A stretch of DNA of 64,000 nucleotides from Stenotrophomonas acidaminiphila (GCA_002951995.1 CP019797.1:1348501-1412500), one strand, 5' to 3'. Positions 55,367 through 64,000 are shown, counted from the first letter of the stretch. Notes: generated by a model not told the origin, from the sequence alone. Translations and numbers: made by a program.

Positions 55367-56371
55367 TCAGCCGGCCGGTACCCGCAACGAGGCCAGGTAG
55401 CGCCGGTCGGCGATCTCCGTGTGGACGTCGCCGCCCATCATCTGCACCCGCGCGCGCAACGCCTGCAGCCCCACGCTGTGGCCGCGGTGGATGCTGGTCG
55501 TGGTGGCGGGCAGGTCATTGCTGACCGTGATCCTGGCGCCCCCGGCTTCGGGCTGGATGGCGATCCGCAGCCTGCACGGCCCGGCGGAGGGTTCCACGCC
55601 ATGGTGGATGGCGTTCTCCACCAGCGGCTGGATCGACAGAATCGGCACCTGCAGGTCGGGCAGCGCGTCCGGCAACGCCCATTCCACCTGCATCCGCGCG
55701 CCGAAGCGCAGCTGCTCGATGGCGATGTAGCGACGGGCCAGTTCCAGCTCCTCGCGCATCGGGACCTGGCGCGAGTCGGTCAGGGCCGCGCGGAACAGAT
55801 CGGCCAGGTCCAGCAGCAGCTGCTCGGCCTTCTGCGGTTGCTGATGCACGAGCGCAGCCCCGGTATTGAGCGTGTTGAACAGGAAGTGCGGATGGATGCG
55901 CGCCTGCAGGGCCTCCAGTTCCGCCTGTTTGGCGCGCAATGCCAGTTGCCGGACGCGCCAGTGGTTCTGGAATGCAAGCAATACCAGCAGCCCGGCGACC
56001 AGCGCCAATGCCAGCGCGCGCAGCACGAACAGGGCGCCTTCGTGATCCCCCTCGACGTGGCGGAAGCTCATCAGCGTCCAGGCGGCCAGTGCCATCAACA
56101 GGGTGGTGACCAGCAGCACGCCCAGGCAGGCCCATGCCAGCGGCTGGGGGCCGAGCCGGCCCAGGACCGGGCGAAGCAGGTGGACCAGGGCCAGGGTGCC
56201 GAGGGTCGCCCACTGGATGCCCAGCGATGCCAGCCCGAACAGCACCAGCCGGTCGTCCACCGGTGCCGGCGACAGGGCAAGCAGCGCGGCCAGTGCCTCG
56301 CCGGCGAGGACCACCGCGATCAAGGTCGAGGGGCTGAGCAGGATGTCGATCGGGCGATGGGGATGCGGCAC
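55367..56371 (-). CDS. LytS/AlgZ (FimS)-type sensor histidine kinase, orphan
   Basis: 334 residues. Four membrane segments (about residues 15-33, 42-62, 76-98, 114-134), a short coil, then the His_kinase domain with IHPHFLFNTLN (phospho-His about residue 162) and an HATPase with QPLVENAIHHGV and SVGLQALRARVQ. Such kinases normally pair with a LytTR regulator such as AlgR, which governs the minor pilin operon in Pseudomonas. Here the kinase is divergent from exactly that operon (140 bp to fimU) but has no regulator gene beside it. Confidence 0.9.
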   Translation of the reverse strand: MPHPHRPIDILLSPSTLIAVVLAGEALAALLALSPAPVDDRLVLFGLASLGIQWATLGTLALVHLLRPVLGRLGPQPLAWACLGVLLVTTLLMALAAWTLMSFRHVEGDHEGALFVLRALALALVAGLLVLLAFQNHWRVRQLALRAKQAELEALQARIHPHFLFNTLNTGAALVHQQPQKAEQLLLDLADLFRAALTDSRQVPMREELELARRYIAIEQLRFGARMQVEWALPDALPDLQVPILSIQPLVENAIHHGVEPSAGPCRLRIAIQPEAGGARITVSNDLPATTTSIHRGHSVGLQALRARVQMMGGDVHTEIADRRYLASLRVPAG

Positions 56372-56511
56372 GGCACCAGCCTGGGCGGGGAACCGAGATC
56401 ATAGCCAGCGCGGGCTACCGCTGGCGCCCGTGATCGGTCCGCTCGTCGCCTTTGTATGGAACGGGGCGCTCGCAGGGCTTACTGTCGGGCCGGACAATCA
56501 TGGGGAGTGTC

Positions 56512-57045
56512 ATGTCGCGACGGGATGCTGGAACTCCGCGGCCATCGGCAGGGGCGGGGTTCACCTTGATCGAACTGATGGTGACGGTCGCCGTGCTGGC
56601 GATCATCGCCGCGATCGCCGTGCCTGCCATGCAGGGGCTGATCGCCGCCAATCGCCTCAGCGCCGCATCCACCGAGCTGGTCACCGCCCTGCAGTTGGCG
56701 CGTTCGGAGGCCATCCGCCGCAATGCGGCTGTCACCGTATGCGGCAGCGACAATGGTACGAGCTGCGCCAGCACGACCGACTGGAGCCGGTGGATCGTGA
56801 CCGGTCGCGACACTACCAGTGGCAGCGACGAGGTGATCCGCGATTCGTCGGTCACGGGCGACATGCAGGTCGCCGGCCCGGCCGCCGGCATCCGTTTCCG
56901 CCCGACGGGCCTGCTCGATGCGCAGGCCAGCATGACGGTCTGCCTGCCGGTCAGCAGCGTCGGCGACAACCAGCGCGTCGTGACCATGATGGTCGGCGGC
57001 GGAGTCACCACCAGCAAGCACAACGGAGCTGGAGCATGTCCATGA
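56512..57045 (+). CDS. fimU: Minor type IV pseudopilin, FimU/GspH family
   Basis: 177 residues. The type III leader ends AGAG/FTLIELMVTVAVLAIIAAIA with Glu at +5, then a GspH domain with two Cys pairs (TVCGSDNGTSC, VCLP...ACP). Processed by PilD, it joins the priming complex of the pilus. Start at 56512 chosen because GGGGAG lies 7 bases before; an ATG at 56500 is also in frame. First gene of the operon fimU-pilV-pilW-pilX-pilY1-pilE, whose members overlap. Confidence 0.9.
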   Translation: MSRRDAGTPRPSAGAGFTLIELMVTVAVLAIIAAIAVPAMQGLIAANRLSAASTELVTALQLARSEAIRRNAAVTVCGSDNGTSCASTTDWSRWIVTGRDTTSGSDEVIRDSSVTGDMQVAGPAAGIRFRPTGLLDAQASMTVCLPVSSVGDNQRVVTMMVGGGVTTSKHNGAGACP

Positions 57046-57530
57046 ACAGCGCTGTCCGCGGTCCGGTCCACGGTCCACGCCGATCGCCGGGGCGGCGGTT
57101 GCCCCGCCAGCAGCGTGGCGTCAGCCTGCTGGAAGTCATGATCTCGGTGCTGATCCTCGGCGTCGGCCTGCTCGGCATCGCCGCGATGCAGGCACTCGCG
57201 CTGCGCGGCGGCCAGGGCTCGCTGGAGAGCAGCCAGGCGGTCATGCAGACCACGTCGATCGCCGAGGCGATGCGCGCCAACCGGCTCAATGCGGGCAACT
57301 ATGCGATGGCCATGACCTGTACCGCAGGGTCCGGCGGAAGCCTGGCACAGAACGATCTGGCGGCCTGGATCAACGCGCTCAAGCGCACCATCGGTACGGT
57401 CGGCGATAGCAGCACCTGCGGCAGGATCGAGGCGCTGGGCAATAATCGTTTCCGGATCACGGTGCAGTGGGACGACCAGCGCGCCGGCGGCAGCAGTACC
57501 CGCCAGGTGGCCACCGAGGTGCGCATATGA
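57036..57530 (+). CDS. pilV: Minor type IV pilin PilV
   Basis: 164 residues. Basic leader ending RQQRG/VSLLEVMISVLILGVGLLGI, with Glu at +5, then a PilV domain containing ALRGGQGSLESSQAVMQ, SIAEAMRANR and one Cys pair (TCT, STCGR). The ATG at 57036 or the one at 57042 (which forms an ATGA overlap with fimU) may be used. Part of the tip complex with PilW, PilX and PilY1. Confidence 0.9.
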   Translation: MSMNSAVRGPVHGPRRSPGRRLPRQQRGVSLLEVMISVLILGVGLLGIAAMQALALRGGQGSLESSQAVMQTTSIAEAMRANRLNAGNYAMAMTCTAGSGGSLAQNDLAAWINALKRTIGTVGDSSTCGRIEALGNNRFRITVQWDDQRAGGSSTRQVATEVRI

Positions 57531-58387
57531 GCCGCTTTGCTTACCGTGCGGGTCGCCGGCATTCGGGCGGCTTCAGCCTGATCGAACTGATGATCGCGCT
57601 GGTGCTGGGGTTGCTGGTGCTGGGTGCGGCATTCGTCGTGTTCCAGTCCAATCAGAACTCATTCCGTGCCAATGAAGGGCTGAACCGCATCCAGGAGAGC
57701 GCGCGGGTTGCCTTCGAGGTGATGTCGCAGGACATCCGCTCGGCCGGCGGTTCGGCGTGTTCCACGGCCTCGGTCGTGGAAAGCTCCGGCGCCCAGTCCG
57801 ACGCGTTCCGTGATACTCCGATTACCGGTAACGCCAGCCAGTTGACCGTGGTCTCGGGCGAGGATGCGGCCTACAAGGTCACCGCTTCGACCGCCACCTC
57901 GGTCACCCTGGATTCAACGCAGGTGTCCGATGCCACGGACAAGTTCGAGGTCGGCGACTGGCTGCTGCTGTGCAACGCGCGCAAGAGCTTCGTGGTGCAG
58001 GCCACGAGCGTCAGCAGCAGCACCCTCGGGTTCGCCGCGCTGCCGGGCGGCTACAACCCGGGGGCCGACCAGCATGCGCCTCCCTCCTCGGTGGTGGTGG
58101 GGCGGTTGCGCAGCGCGCGCTGGTTCGTGGCCGACAATGGTCGTGGCGGCAGCTCGCTCTACGTCTCGCGCTTCGGCGGTGCCGCCGAGGAAGTCACCGA
58201 TGGCGTGCAGTCGATCGCCTTCTCGTACCTGCAGCAAGGGGGCACCAGCTATACGGCCACGCCCGCCGACTGGTCCACCGTGATCAGTGTGCGTGCGGAC
58301 ATGGTGCTCAATGGGCGTGACGTGGATGGCAGTGCGCTGACCCGCAATTCCTCGAATATCTTCAGTCTCCGGAGTCGTACGCTATGA
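57527..58387 (+). CDS. pilW: Minor type IV pilin PilW
   Basis: 286 residues. Leader ends HSGG/FSLIELMIALVLGLLVLGAA; the domain has NEGLNRIQESARVAFEVMSQDIRSAGG, cut here to its core ARVAFEVMSQDIRSAG, the PilW signature. Overlaps pilV (ATGA) and pilX (ATGA). Confidence 0.92.
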   Translation: MSRFAYRAGRRHSGGFSLIELMIALVLGLLVLGAAFVVFQSNQNSFRANEGLNRIQESARVAFEVMSQDIRSAGGSACSTASVVESSGAQSDAFRDTPITGNASQLTVVSGEDAAYKVTASTATSVTLDSTQVSDATDKFEVGDWLLLCNARKSFVVQATSVSSSTLGFAALPGGYNPGADQHAPPSSVVVGRLRSARWFVADNGRGGSSLYVSRFGGAAEEVTDGVQSIAFSYLQQGGTSYTATPADWSTVISVRADMVLNGRDVDGSALTRNSSNIFSLRSRTL

Positions 58388-58935
58388 GTCTTTCCGTCGG
58401 CGCGGGCGGCCCCAGCCTGGCGGCGAGCCGGGCCCAGCAGGGCATCACCTTGCTGGTGGTGATGATATTGCTGCTGATACTTTCGGTGCTGGGTATCGCG
58501 ATCCTGCGCAGCTCGGCCATGCAGGAGCGCATGAGTGCCAACATGCGCGACCGCAGCCTGGCCTTCCAGGGCGCCGAAACGGCCTTGCGTTATGCGCAGG
58601 ACGTGGTGCTGGCCGGAAATTCCGCCTGGGAGGCGGGAACGATCCCGGCCGCTGCCGATTGCACCAGCACCAGCGTCTGCCCAACCGGCGCCAGCCCGGT
58701 CTGGGCGAACCTGCCCGCGGGCACATATGACACCCGGCTGGCTGCGCCGCCGCAGTACTGGATCGAGTACCTGGGCGTCGGGCCCGGCTACAAGGGGAAC
58801 TGCGACAGCCTGCCGCCGTCCCCGGACTGCGAGAGCCCGCTTTTCCGCATCACCGCACGCAGTCGTTCCGCCGGGCGGGCGGATGTCCTGCTGCAGGCCA
58901 ATGTCGCCAGTCGCACTCCATCGCCGGGGCAATGA
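58384..58935 (+). CDS. pilX: Minor type IV pilin PilX
   Basis: 183 residues. The leader is SRAQQG/ITLLVVMILLLILSVLGIA; the +5 position is Val not Glu, as is usual for PilX/GspK-type proteins that cap the tip. ERMSANMRDRSLAFQGAETALR is the PilX_N pattern. Two Cys pairs follow. Overlaps pilW and pilY1. Confidence 0.9.
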   Translation: MSLSVGAGGPSLAASRAQQGITLLVVMILLLILSVLGIAILRSSAMQERMSANMRDRSLAFQGAETALRYAQDVVLAGNSAWEAGTIPAAADCTSTSVCPTGASPVWANLPAGTYDTRLAAPPQYWIEYLGVGPGYKGNCDSLPPSPDCESPLFRITARSRSAGRADVLLQANVASRTPSPGQ

Positions 58936-61900
58936 TCATGAAGCGCAAGCATTCCAAGCATCGGACGTCGCAGCCGGCCATGCGCCAGTGGTGGGCGGGT
59001 CCTGCCGCGTTCCTGGCCAGCATGCTGGCCCTGCCGGTCAACGCCGGCATCGTGATTCCCGATGACCCGCTGACCACGGCGGCGCGCGTCGCCCCCAACA
59101 TCCTGTTCATCCTGGATGACTCGGGGTCGATGGCCTGGCGCAACATGAACAACCAGGATGTCACCGAGATCACCGGCCCCGGCTCGTTCAGCAGCCGGCC
59201 CGATGCCAACGGTGTGTCCACGGGTACCAGCGTCACCAGCGAGACGCTGGACAACTCCAAGTTATACATGCAGAGCTATGCGACCAACACGCTGTATTAC
59301 AACCCGGCGGTGACCTACAAGCCGTGGATGGATGCCGATGGCAATCGGCTGACGGGCGGCATGAACTATACGGGGGTCTACAGCAGTGACCTCGTGGTAA
59401 CGCATTCCGGCGCCGGGACCAATGGTGGTTCGAAGGACCTGTCGGCCAACATCCAGACGTTCTACGTACCGAAGAACACCGCCAACAGCAGCGCGTCCTA
59501 TCTCTCCAGCGTGTCCAATTACTACCGCTACCAGATCCTGCCCGGCAACGGCGGAATCCTGCGCGGTGTCTACGGCACGGTGGTGACCAGCGCCAAGCAG
59601 ACGGTGCAGGTGGGGGGCAGCAATACGGCCACCGGCACGCTTTCCAACAACACGGCCGTCGACAACCGGCTGGCCTCCGTGTCCGCGGGCGTGGTGCTCG
59701 AGATCACCATCGACAACACCAGTTCGAACAATTCCCGGACCCTCAACTACTGGGTTTACGACCCTGCCGGCAACACGGTATGCAGTGGCGTTTCATCACG
59801 GAACAGTGCCGGTTACTGTCTGGTGCCCGAGACCGCTGCCGGCCAGTACACGGTGAGGGTGCAGCGCGCCACCAACAACAGCACCAGTTACCAGATTTCC
59901 GCGCAGCGTTACACCACCAACAGCTGTGACGGACAGGGCAGTGGCTATGGCTGGATCGACTGCACCGCGGCACTGCCTGCGCCGCGTACGGGGTCGGGCA
60001 ATACGGTGGCGGACGAGAAGGCCAACTTCGCCACGTGGTATTCCTATCACCGCACCCGCACCAAGGCGGCCAAGGCCGGTGCCGCCGAGGCATTCAGCCC
60101 CCTGAACAGCAAGGTGCGTGTCGGGTTCCGCACCATCTGGGGGCGCAACACGTTCGACATCCCGGTCCGTGACGGCAACGACGGACGCTTCGTCAACAAC
60201 GTGGCCGATCCCAGCGTGGCCGGCAGCACCAGCACCACCTCCCGCTCCACCTGGTACAACCGCCTGTTCGCCGCCGGTGCCAGCAACGGCACGCCGCTGC
60301 AGCAGGCGTTGGACGATGCCGGCACCTATTTCAGCCGCTCCGATTCGAGCGGTCCGTATGGCCCGGAGGCGGGCAGCGACCAGCTTTCCTGCCGGCAGAA
60401 CTTCGCGATCCTGACCACCGATGGTTACTGGAACACCTCCACGGTCGACAGCGGCAACGCCGACGGCACCAGTGGCAGCACCATCAAGGGGCCCAAGGGC
60501 AAGACCTATACGTACACGGCGGCCGCGCCGTTCAGCGACAGCTATTCCAGGACCCTGGCCGACGTGGCGATGAGGTACTGGAAGACGGACCTGCGCACCG
60601 AAGACTACATGGGGAACACGACCCGGCCGGACAACAACAATGTGCCCACGACGGACGCCGACCCCGCGTTCTGGCAGCACATGGTCACGTTCGGCATCTC
60701 GATCGGCCTGAAGACCACCATGGGCTGGTCCAGCGTCGACAGCGTGCCGGCGAACCCGGCCTGGCCGGACCCGGATACCTCCAACCCGGGCACGGACAAC
60801 GCACGACGCATCGACGATCTGCTGCATGCGGCGGTCAACGGCCATGGCCAGTTCGTGTCCGCATCCAGTCCTTCCGAGTTCACCGCGGGCCTGGGCAAGG
60901 CGCTAGCGGCGATCGCCCAGCGCACCGGGTCGTTCTCCAACGTCGCCACCAACTCCGCATCGCTCAATGCCGGCTCCAAGGTGTTCAGTGCCAGCTATGT
61001 ATCCGGCACCTGGACCGGCACGGTGAAGGGGCAGACGGTGACCCGCGACGGCGTGGGCAGCGGCTGGACGTCCAGCATTCCGTCGCTGGCCACCCGCAAG
61101 GTGTTCACCTACGGTGCGACCTTCCCCACGACGAGCCAGCAGGCGGCCCTGGCGCGCGTCGGTGGGCCGGCGGACTACGCAGTGACGGGCGCGGACAACG
61201 CCGCGTATATCAAGGGTGACAGCAGCAACGAGGAGCGTAACGGCGGGCTTCTGCGCAACCGGCCCAACACCGTGCTGGGAGACATCGTTGGTTCCTCTCC
61301 CTTCTACGTGAAGGAGACGGATACCCTGTACGTGGGTGCCAACGACGGCATGCTGCATGCGTTCGACGGCACCAGCGGCCAGGAACTGTTCGCCTACGTG
61401 CCCAATATCATCAATTTCACCCAGCTCGCCACCCTGAGCCGGGGTGACTATTCGCACAAGTTCTTTGTCGATGGTCCGGTGGTCGTGACCAACCGCGCGT
61501 TGACGCCCAACAAGAACATCCTGGTGGGCAGCCTCGGCAGGGGTGGCAAGGGCCTGTATGCGTTGAACGTGACCGCACCGGCGTCGGCCACCGCGAGTGG
61601 CGTCTCCCTGTGGGAGCGTTCGGAAACCACGGCTGGCAACATGGGGCAGGTGCTGGGCAGGCCGATCCTGGCCAATGTGCAGGGAGCGAGCAATGCCGCG
61701 GTCGTTTTCGGCAACGGCGTCAACAGCAGTCACGACCGGGCCGTGCTCGTCGTGCTGAACGCCGAAACCGGTGCCGTCATCCGCGAAATCGATACCGGCG
61801 CGGGTTCGTCCGCGGCGCCCAACGGTCTTTCCGCGCCGACCGGCGTCTACGGTCCCGATGGCAAGACCCTGGCCTATGTGTATGCCGGGGACATGCTCGG

Positions 61901-62642
61901 CAACGTATGGAAGTTCGACCTGACCAATACCTCGTCTGCTGCATGGAGCGCCACCCGGCTGTTCACGGCCCAGGACGCGGCCGGCAAGGCGCAGCCGATC
62001 AGTGCCGGCGTCACCGTTGCGACGCACCCGTGGACCAACAAGCGCTGGGTGTTCTTCGGTACCGGTCGCTATCTCACGACCGAAGATGCCGATTCCAGCA
62101 ACGTCAACGTGCAGAGCATGTATGGCTTCATCGACTCGGGTACGGCGGTCAGTCGTTCCGAGCTGACCCAGCGCACCGTCCAGGTGACCTCGGGCACCTC
62201 GAGCGGATACCCGGTGCGGGCCTTCCAGGGCAAGGCCAGTCTGCCAGCCGGGTCCAAGGGCTGGTATATCGACCTGCCCGAAGCAGGCGAGCGGATCGTG
62301 CAGGATGCCCAAGTGGTTTCCAGCTTCCTGCTCACCGCCAGCATGATACCCACCGGCAATGCCTGTGATGCGGATGGCCGCGGCTACATCAATGCGCTGG
62401 ATGCGTTTACCGGGACCAGTGCGGGCAGTTCCTATTTCGATCTGGACAGGAACTCCTCGACCAGCGATACGGTCAACAACCTGCCGGTCGGCTCGGTGGA
62501 CGCGGGCGTGGGCATGCCCACGTTGCCAAACCTGATGCGCGGCGTCATGTTGGTGGCGGGCAGCAACGGCGAGATCGTGGCTGTGCCGACGATTCCTCCG
62601 CGTTGGGAGCGGGTATCGTGGCGCGATCTGAAGGGAGATTGA
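58932..62642 (+). CDS. pilY1: Type IV pilus tip adhesin/biogenesis protein PilY1
   Basis: 1236 residues. Signal peptide (about residues 20-39). N-terminal von Willebrand A-like part with the metal site ILFILDDSGSM (about residues 57-67) and ILTTDGYWN. The C-terminal beta-propeller (about 780-1160) has DTLYVGANDGMLHAFDGTSG and YAGDMLGNVWKFDL. PilY1 sits on the pilus tip, supports extension and acts in surface sensing. Start ATGATCATG allows 58932 or 58938. Overlaps pilX; pilE follows after two bases. Confidence 0.94.
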   Translation: MIMKRKHSKHRTSQPAMRQWWAGPAAFLASMLALPVNAGIVIPDDPLTTAARVAPNILFILDDSGSMAWRNMNNQDVTEITGPGSFSSRPDANGVSTGTSVTSETLDNSKLYMQSYATNTLYYNPAVTYKPWMDADGNRLTGGMNYTGVYSSDLVVTHSGAGTNGGSKDLSANIQTFYVPKNTANSSASYLSSVSNYYRYQILPGNGGILRGVYGTVVTSAKQTVQVGGSNTATGTLSNNTAVDNRLASVSAGVVLEITIDNTSSNNSRTLNYWVYDPAGNTVCSGVSSRNSAGYCLVPETAAGQYTVRVQRATNNSTSYQISAQRYTTNSCDGQGSGYGWIDCTAALPAPRTGSGNTVADEKANFATWYSYHRTRTKAAKAGAAEAFSPLNSKVRVGFRTIWGRNTFDIPVRDGNDGRFVNNVADPSVAGSTSTTSRSTWYNRLFAAGASNGTPLQQALDDAGTYFSRSDSSGPYGPEAGSDQLSCRQNFAILTTDGYWNTSTVDSGNADGTSGSTIKGPKGKTYTYTAAAPFSDSYSRTLADVAMRYWKTDLRTEDYMGNTTRPDNNNVPTTDADPAFWQHMVTFGISIGLKTTMGWSSVDSVPANPAWPDPDTSNPGTDNARRIDDLLHAAVNGHGQFVSASSPSEFTAGLGKALAAIAQRTGSFSNVATNSASLNAGSKVFSASYVSGTWTGTVKGQTVTRDGVGSGWTSSIPSLATRKVFTYGATFPTTSQQAALARVGGPADYAVTGADNAAYIKGDSSNEERNGGLLRNRPNTVLGDIVGSSPFYVKETDTLYVGANDGMLHAFDGTSGQELFAYVPNIINFTQLATLSRGDYSHKFFVDGPVVVTNRALTPNKNILVGSLGRGGKGLYALNVTAPASATASGVSLWERSETTAGNMGQVLGRPILANVQGASNAAVVFGNGVNSSHDRAVLVVLNAETGAVIREIDTGAGSSAAPNGLSAPTGVYGPDGKTLAYVYAGDMLGNVWKFDLTNTSSAAWSATRLFTAQDAAGKAQPISAGVTVATHPWTNKRWVFFGTGRYLTTEDADSSNVNVQSMYGFIDSGTAVSRSELTQRTVQVTSGTSSGYPVRAFQGKASLPAGSKGWYIDLPEAGERIVQDAQVVSSFLLTASMIPTGNACDADGRGYINALDAFTGTSAGSSYFDLDRNSSTSDTVNNLPVGSVDAGVGMPTLPNLMRGVMLVAGSNGEIVAVPTIPPRWERVSWRDLKGD

Positions 62643-62644
62643 GA

Positions 62645-63049
62645 ATGAAGAGTGGACGATATGCCGGGGAATCCGGCTTCAGCCTGATCGAGTTGATGGT
62701 GGTGGTGGCGATACTGGCGATACTGGCCAGTATCGTGCTGCCCAGCTACAACAACCACGTGCGCAAGACGCGCCGGGCGGCCGGTGCCGCCTGCGTGGCG
62801 GCGGTGGCGCAGAGGCTGGAGCGCGTATACACGACCGACCTGAGCTACGCGGCTGCACCGAACATCGCCACGTTGACCGCTTCGTGCGACAGCGACGCGC
62901 TGCGTTACTACAGCCTGCAAAGGCAGGTCCAGGCACGGACATACACGGTGTCCGCCGCCCCGAAGGGCGCCCAATCGGGTGATTCGTGCGGGACGTTGAG
63001 CATCAACCAGCTGGGCGTGAAATCCCCGAGCAGCCCTGGCTGCTGGTAA
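62645..63049 (+). CDS. pilE: Minor type IV pilin PilE
   Basis: 134 residues. Leader YAGESG/FSLIELMVVVAILAILASIVLPSY with Glu at +5; a ComP/PilE-like domain with QRLERVYTTDLSY and a C-terminal Cys pair (DSCGTLSI...PGCW). GGGAG precedes the ATG. Last gene of the minor pilin operon, followed by a bidirectional terminator. Confidence 0.93.
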   Translation: MKSGRYAGESGFSLIELMVVVAILAILASIVLPSYNNHVRKTRRAAGAACVAAVAQRLERVYTTDLSYAAAPNIATLTASCDSDALRYYSLQRQVQARTYTVSAAPKGAQSGDSCGTLSINQLGVKSPSSPGCW

Positions 63050-63107
63050 TCCGGCAGCGCGGCACGTGTGGGGGAGCGTGGGCCGACAGGGAGGTTGGTC
63101 AGGCAAA

Positions 63108-63142
63108 TAAAAAAGCCTGCGAGTGATCGCAGGCTTTTTCTT
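63108..63142. terminator. Bidirectional intrinsic terminator between pilE and tRNA-Asn
   Basis: GCCTGCGA, loop GTGA, TCGCAGGC, with a run of A on the left and TTTTT on the right. On the plus strand it ends the pilin operon; on the minus strand, whose tail is even richer in T (TTTTTTATTT), it ends the tRNA transcript. Confidence 0.88.
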
Positions 63143-63146
63143 TATC

Positions 63147-63223
63147 TGGCGCCCGAAGTTGGACTCGAACCAACGACCCCCTGATTAACAGTCAAGTGCT
63201 CTAACCGGCTGAGCTATTCGGGC
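63147..63223 (-). tRNA. tRNA-Asn (anticodon GTT)
   Basis: On the minus strand: acceptor 5' half GCCCGAA, D arm GCTCAGCCGGTTAGAGC, anticodon loop CTGTTAA (GTT), T arm GTTGG-TTCGAGT-CCAAC and acceptor 3' half TTCGGGC, then discriminator G and an encoded CCA. All four stems pair. The terminator at 63108-63142 follows it. Confidence 0.97.
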
Positions 63224-63304
63224 GGGGAGGCGCATTCTACGCAGCGCCGCAGGGGCATGCAAGTCCCCGGTGCCCGTATCGGGCCGCTTTCGGCGGAGCA
63301 CGCT

Positions 63305-63885
63305 TCAGCCTGGACAGGCCTGCGGCGTCTTCGGGCGTTCGCTTCGTGCGCGGCCGGCGTTGTTGACGATGACCGCTGCCAGCAACTGCCCTTTGGCGTT
63401 GCAGAGCGAAAAGGTCAGGTTGCTGCTGGCGCTGCGGCCGTCGGGCAGGTAGCGGACCTGCCTGCGTCCGGCGGAGCTGACCACCCGCAGGTGGTGCGAC
63501 GCCGGGGGATGTCCTGCCGCACGATGTCGCCCGGGGTATCGGGCTGGCGGTTGCCGTCGCGATCAAGGAACAACAGCCAGCCACTGCTCCAGTCGGTCGA
63601 GCGCGCGCAGGTGATGCCATCCGTGGAGGGGCAGAGCGCGGCGGTGCTGCGCCTGCTGACCGCGGTGAGGCGGGCCAGGGCGAGGTTGTTGAGCAGCGCG
63701 TAGGTCGCCGCGCGGGTGCGTTGCCGTTCGATCAGGCCGTCCATGGACGGCAGGGCGATGAGGGCAAGGGTCGCCAGGATGAGGGTGCCGACCAGCATTT
63801 CCACCAGGCTCATGCCCCGCGGGTGCGGGCACGATGGGGCAGGGAGTGGGGTGAGGGGCGTCCAGGCCATGTCCGGCTTTCCCAT
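63305..63885 (-). pseudogene. fimT: FimT/GspH-like pseudopilin, frameshifted (probably a base-calling deletion)
   Basis: The first frame starts at 63885 (or 63870) and has a prepilin leader (CPHPRG/MSLVEMLVGTLILATLALIALPSM, Glu at +5; quoted across the cleavage site as RG/MSLVE) and the GspH stretch LLNNLALARLTAVSRRSTAALCPS. It loses phase in the run of five G at 63504-63508. With one more base it continues IPPASHHLRVVSSAGRRQVRY and NAKGQLLAAVIVNNAGRAR to the stop at 63305-63307, 193 residues, with the usual GspH ending. A second minor pseudopilin besides fimU, on the other side of tRNA-Asn. Confidence 0.85.
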
Positions 63886-64000
63886 GGAGCGGCGCGCGGC
63901 GCGCCTGCAGCCAGACTGGATGGTGGCGACGATGGCGGGAATCGGCCGCAGGGGCCGGCTGGCATGGGAAACATCCTCAGCCAGCCGTCATCCTTGCGCT

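Noticed and set aside
1..64000. CRISPR array, rRNA genes, prophage or restriction and defence genes
   Set aside because: No evenly spaced direct repeats, no rRNA sequence and no phage structural or defence gene was seen; the window is mostly core and accessory metabolism.

Overview
The window is about 64 kb of high-GC DNA with dense, mostly overlapping genes. It looks like the chromosome of a gammaproteobacterium of the Xanthomonadaceae/Lysobacterales (Stenotrophomonas, Pseudoxanthomonas, Xanthomonas and relatives). The reasons are the gene set and order: petABC-sspAB, nadC with a Trm112-like gene, purEK, an Oar-type TonB-dependent receptor, and the type IV minor pilin operon fimU-pilV-pilW-pilX-pilY1-pilE. 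I cannot name a genus from this.

Layout. 1-281 is the end of an IS481-family element cut by the window edge. 332-5998 holds glpM, dapA, a PepSY protein, an MHS-type transporter, a bacteriohemerythrin and a two-receiver diguanylate cyclase. 6157-14161 is a metal-efflux island: an OmpR-type regulator and sensor kinase, then a tripartite heavy-metal RND pump with a DUF3240 gene between pump and outer-membrane factor. 14210-23020 is a putrescine uptake and degradation locus: puuB facing puuA, potFGHI, and a Sad-type semialdehyde dehydrogenase. A complete IS481-family copy (23077-24098) follows, sitting in a CTAG at the centre of a palindrome. 24119-32295 (minus strand) has an M24 peptidase, a CorA transporter, a DUF4105 protein, corC/ybeX, two proteins of unknown function, ybeY, a weak coding region and phoH. 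32463-36187 is a TetR-controlled HlyD-ABC efflux cassette lying between phoH and miaB, genes usually adjacent. 36201-36359 carries a duplicated array of DnaA-box-like sites. 38087-50316 is mostly housekeeping: a lytic transglycosylase, the cytochrome bc1 genes, sspAB, nadC, purEK, an AhpD-like protein, an unusual superoxide dismutase, grxD, a short-chain dehydrogenase homologue and a MarC protein. 50533-53784 is a large TonB-dependent receptor, followed by ppnN, an orphan LytS/AlgZ-type kinase, the minor pilin operon, tRNA-Asn and a second FimT-like pseudopilin.

How the genes work together. The metal island senses and exports a metal cation. The polyamine locus imports putrescine (PotFGHI), glutamylates it (PuuA), oxidises it (PuuB) and carries the carbon to succinate (Sad). 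petABC is the bc1 complex. The pilin operon supplies minor pilins and the PilY1 tip adhesin.

Data quality. At least five conserved genes (puuA, potG, corC, miaB, the last fimT-like gene) and the IS transposase are each broken by one missing base, nearly always at a G/C run. The two IS copies differ only by a C4/C5 run. I read this mainly as consensus error and give the reconstructed gene extents.
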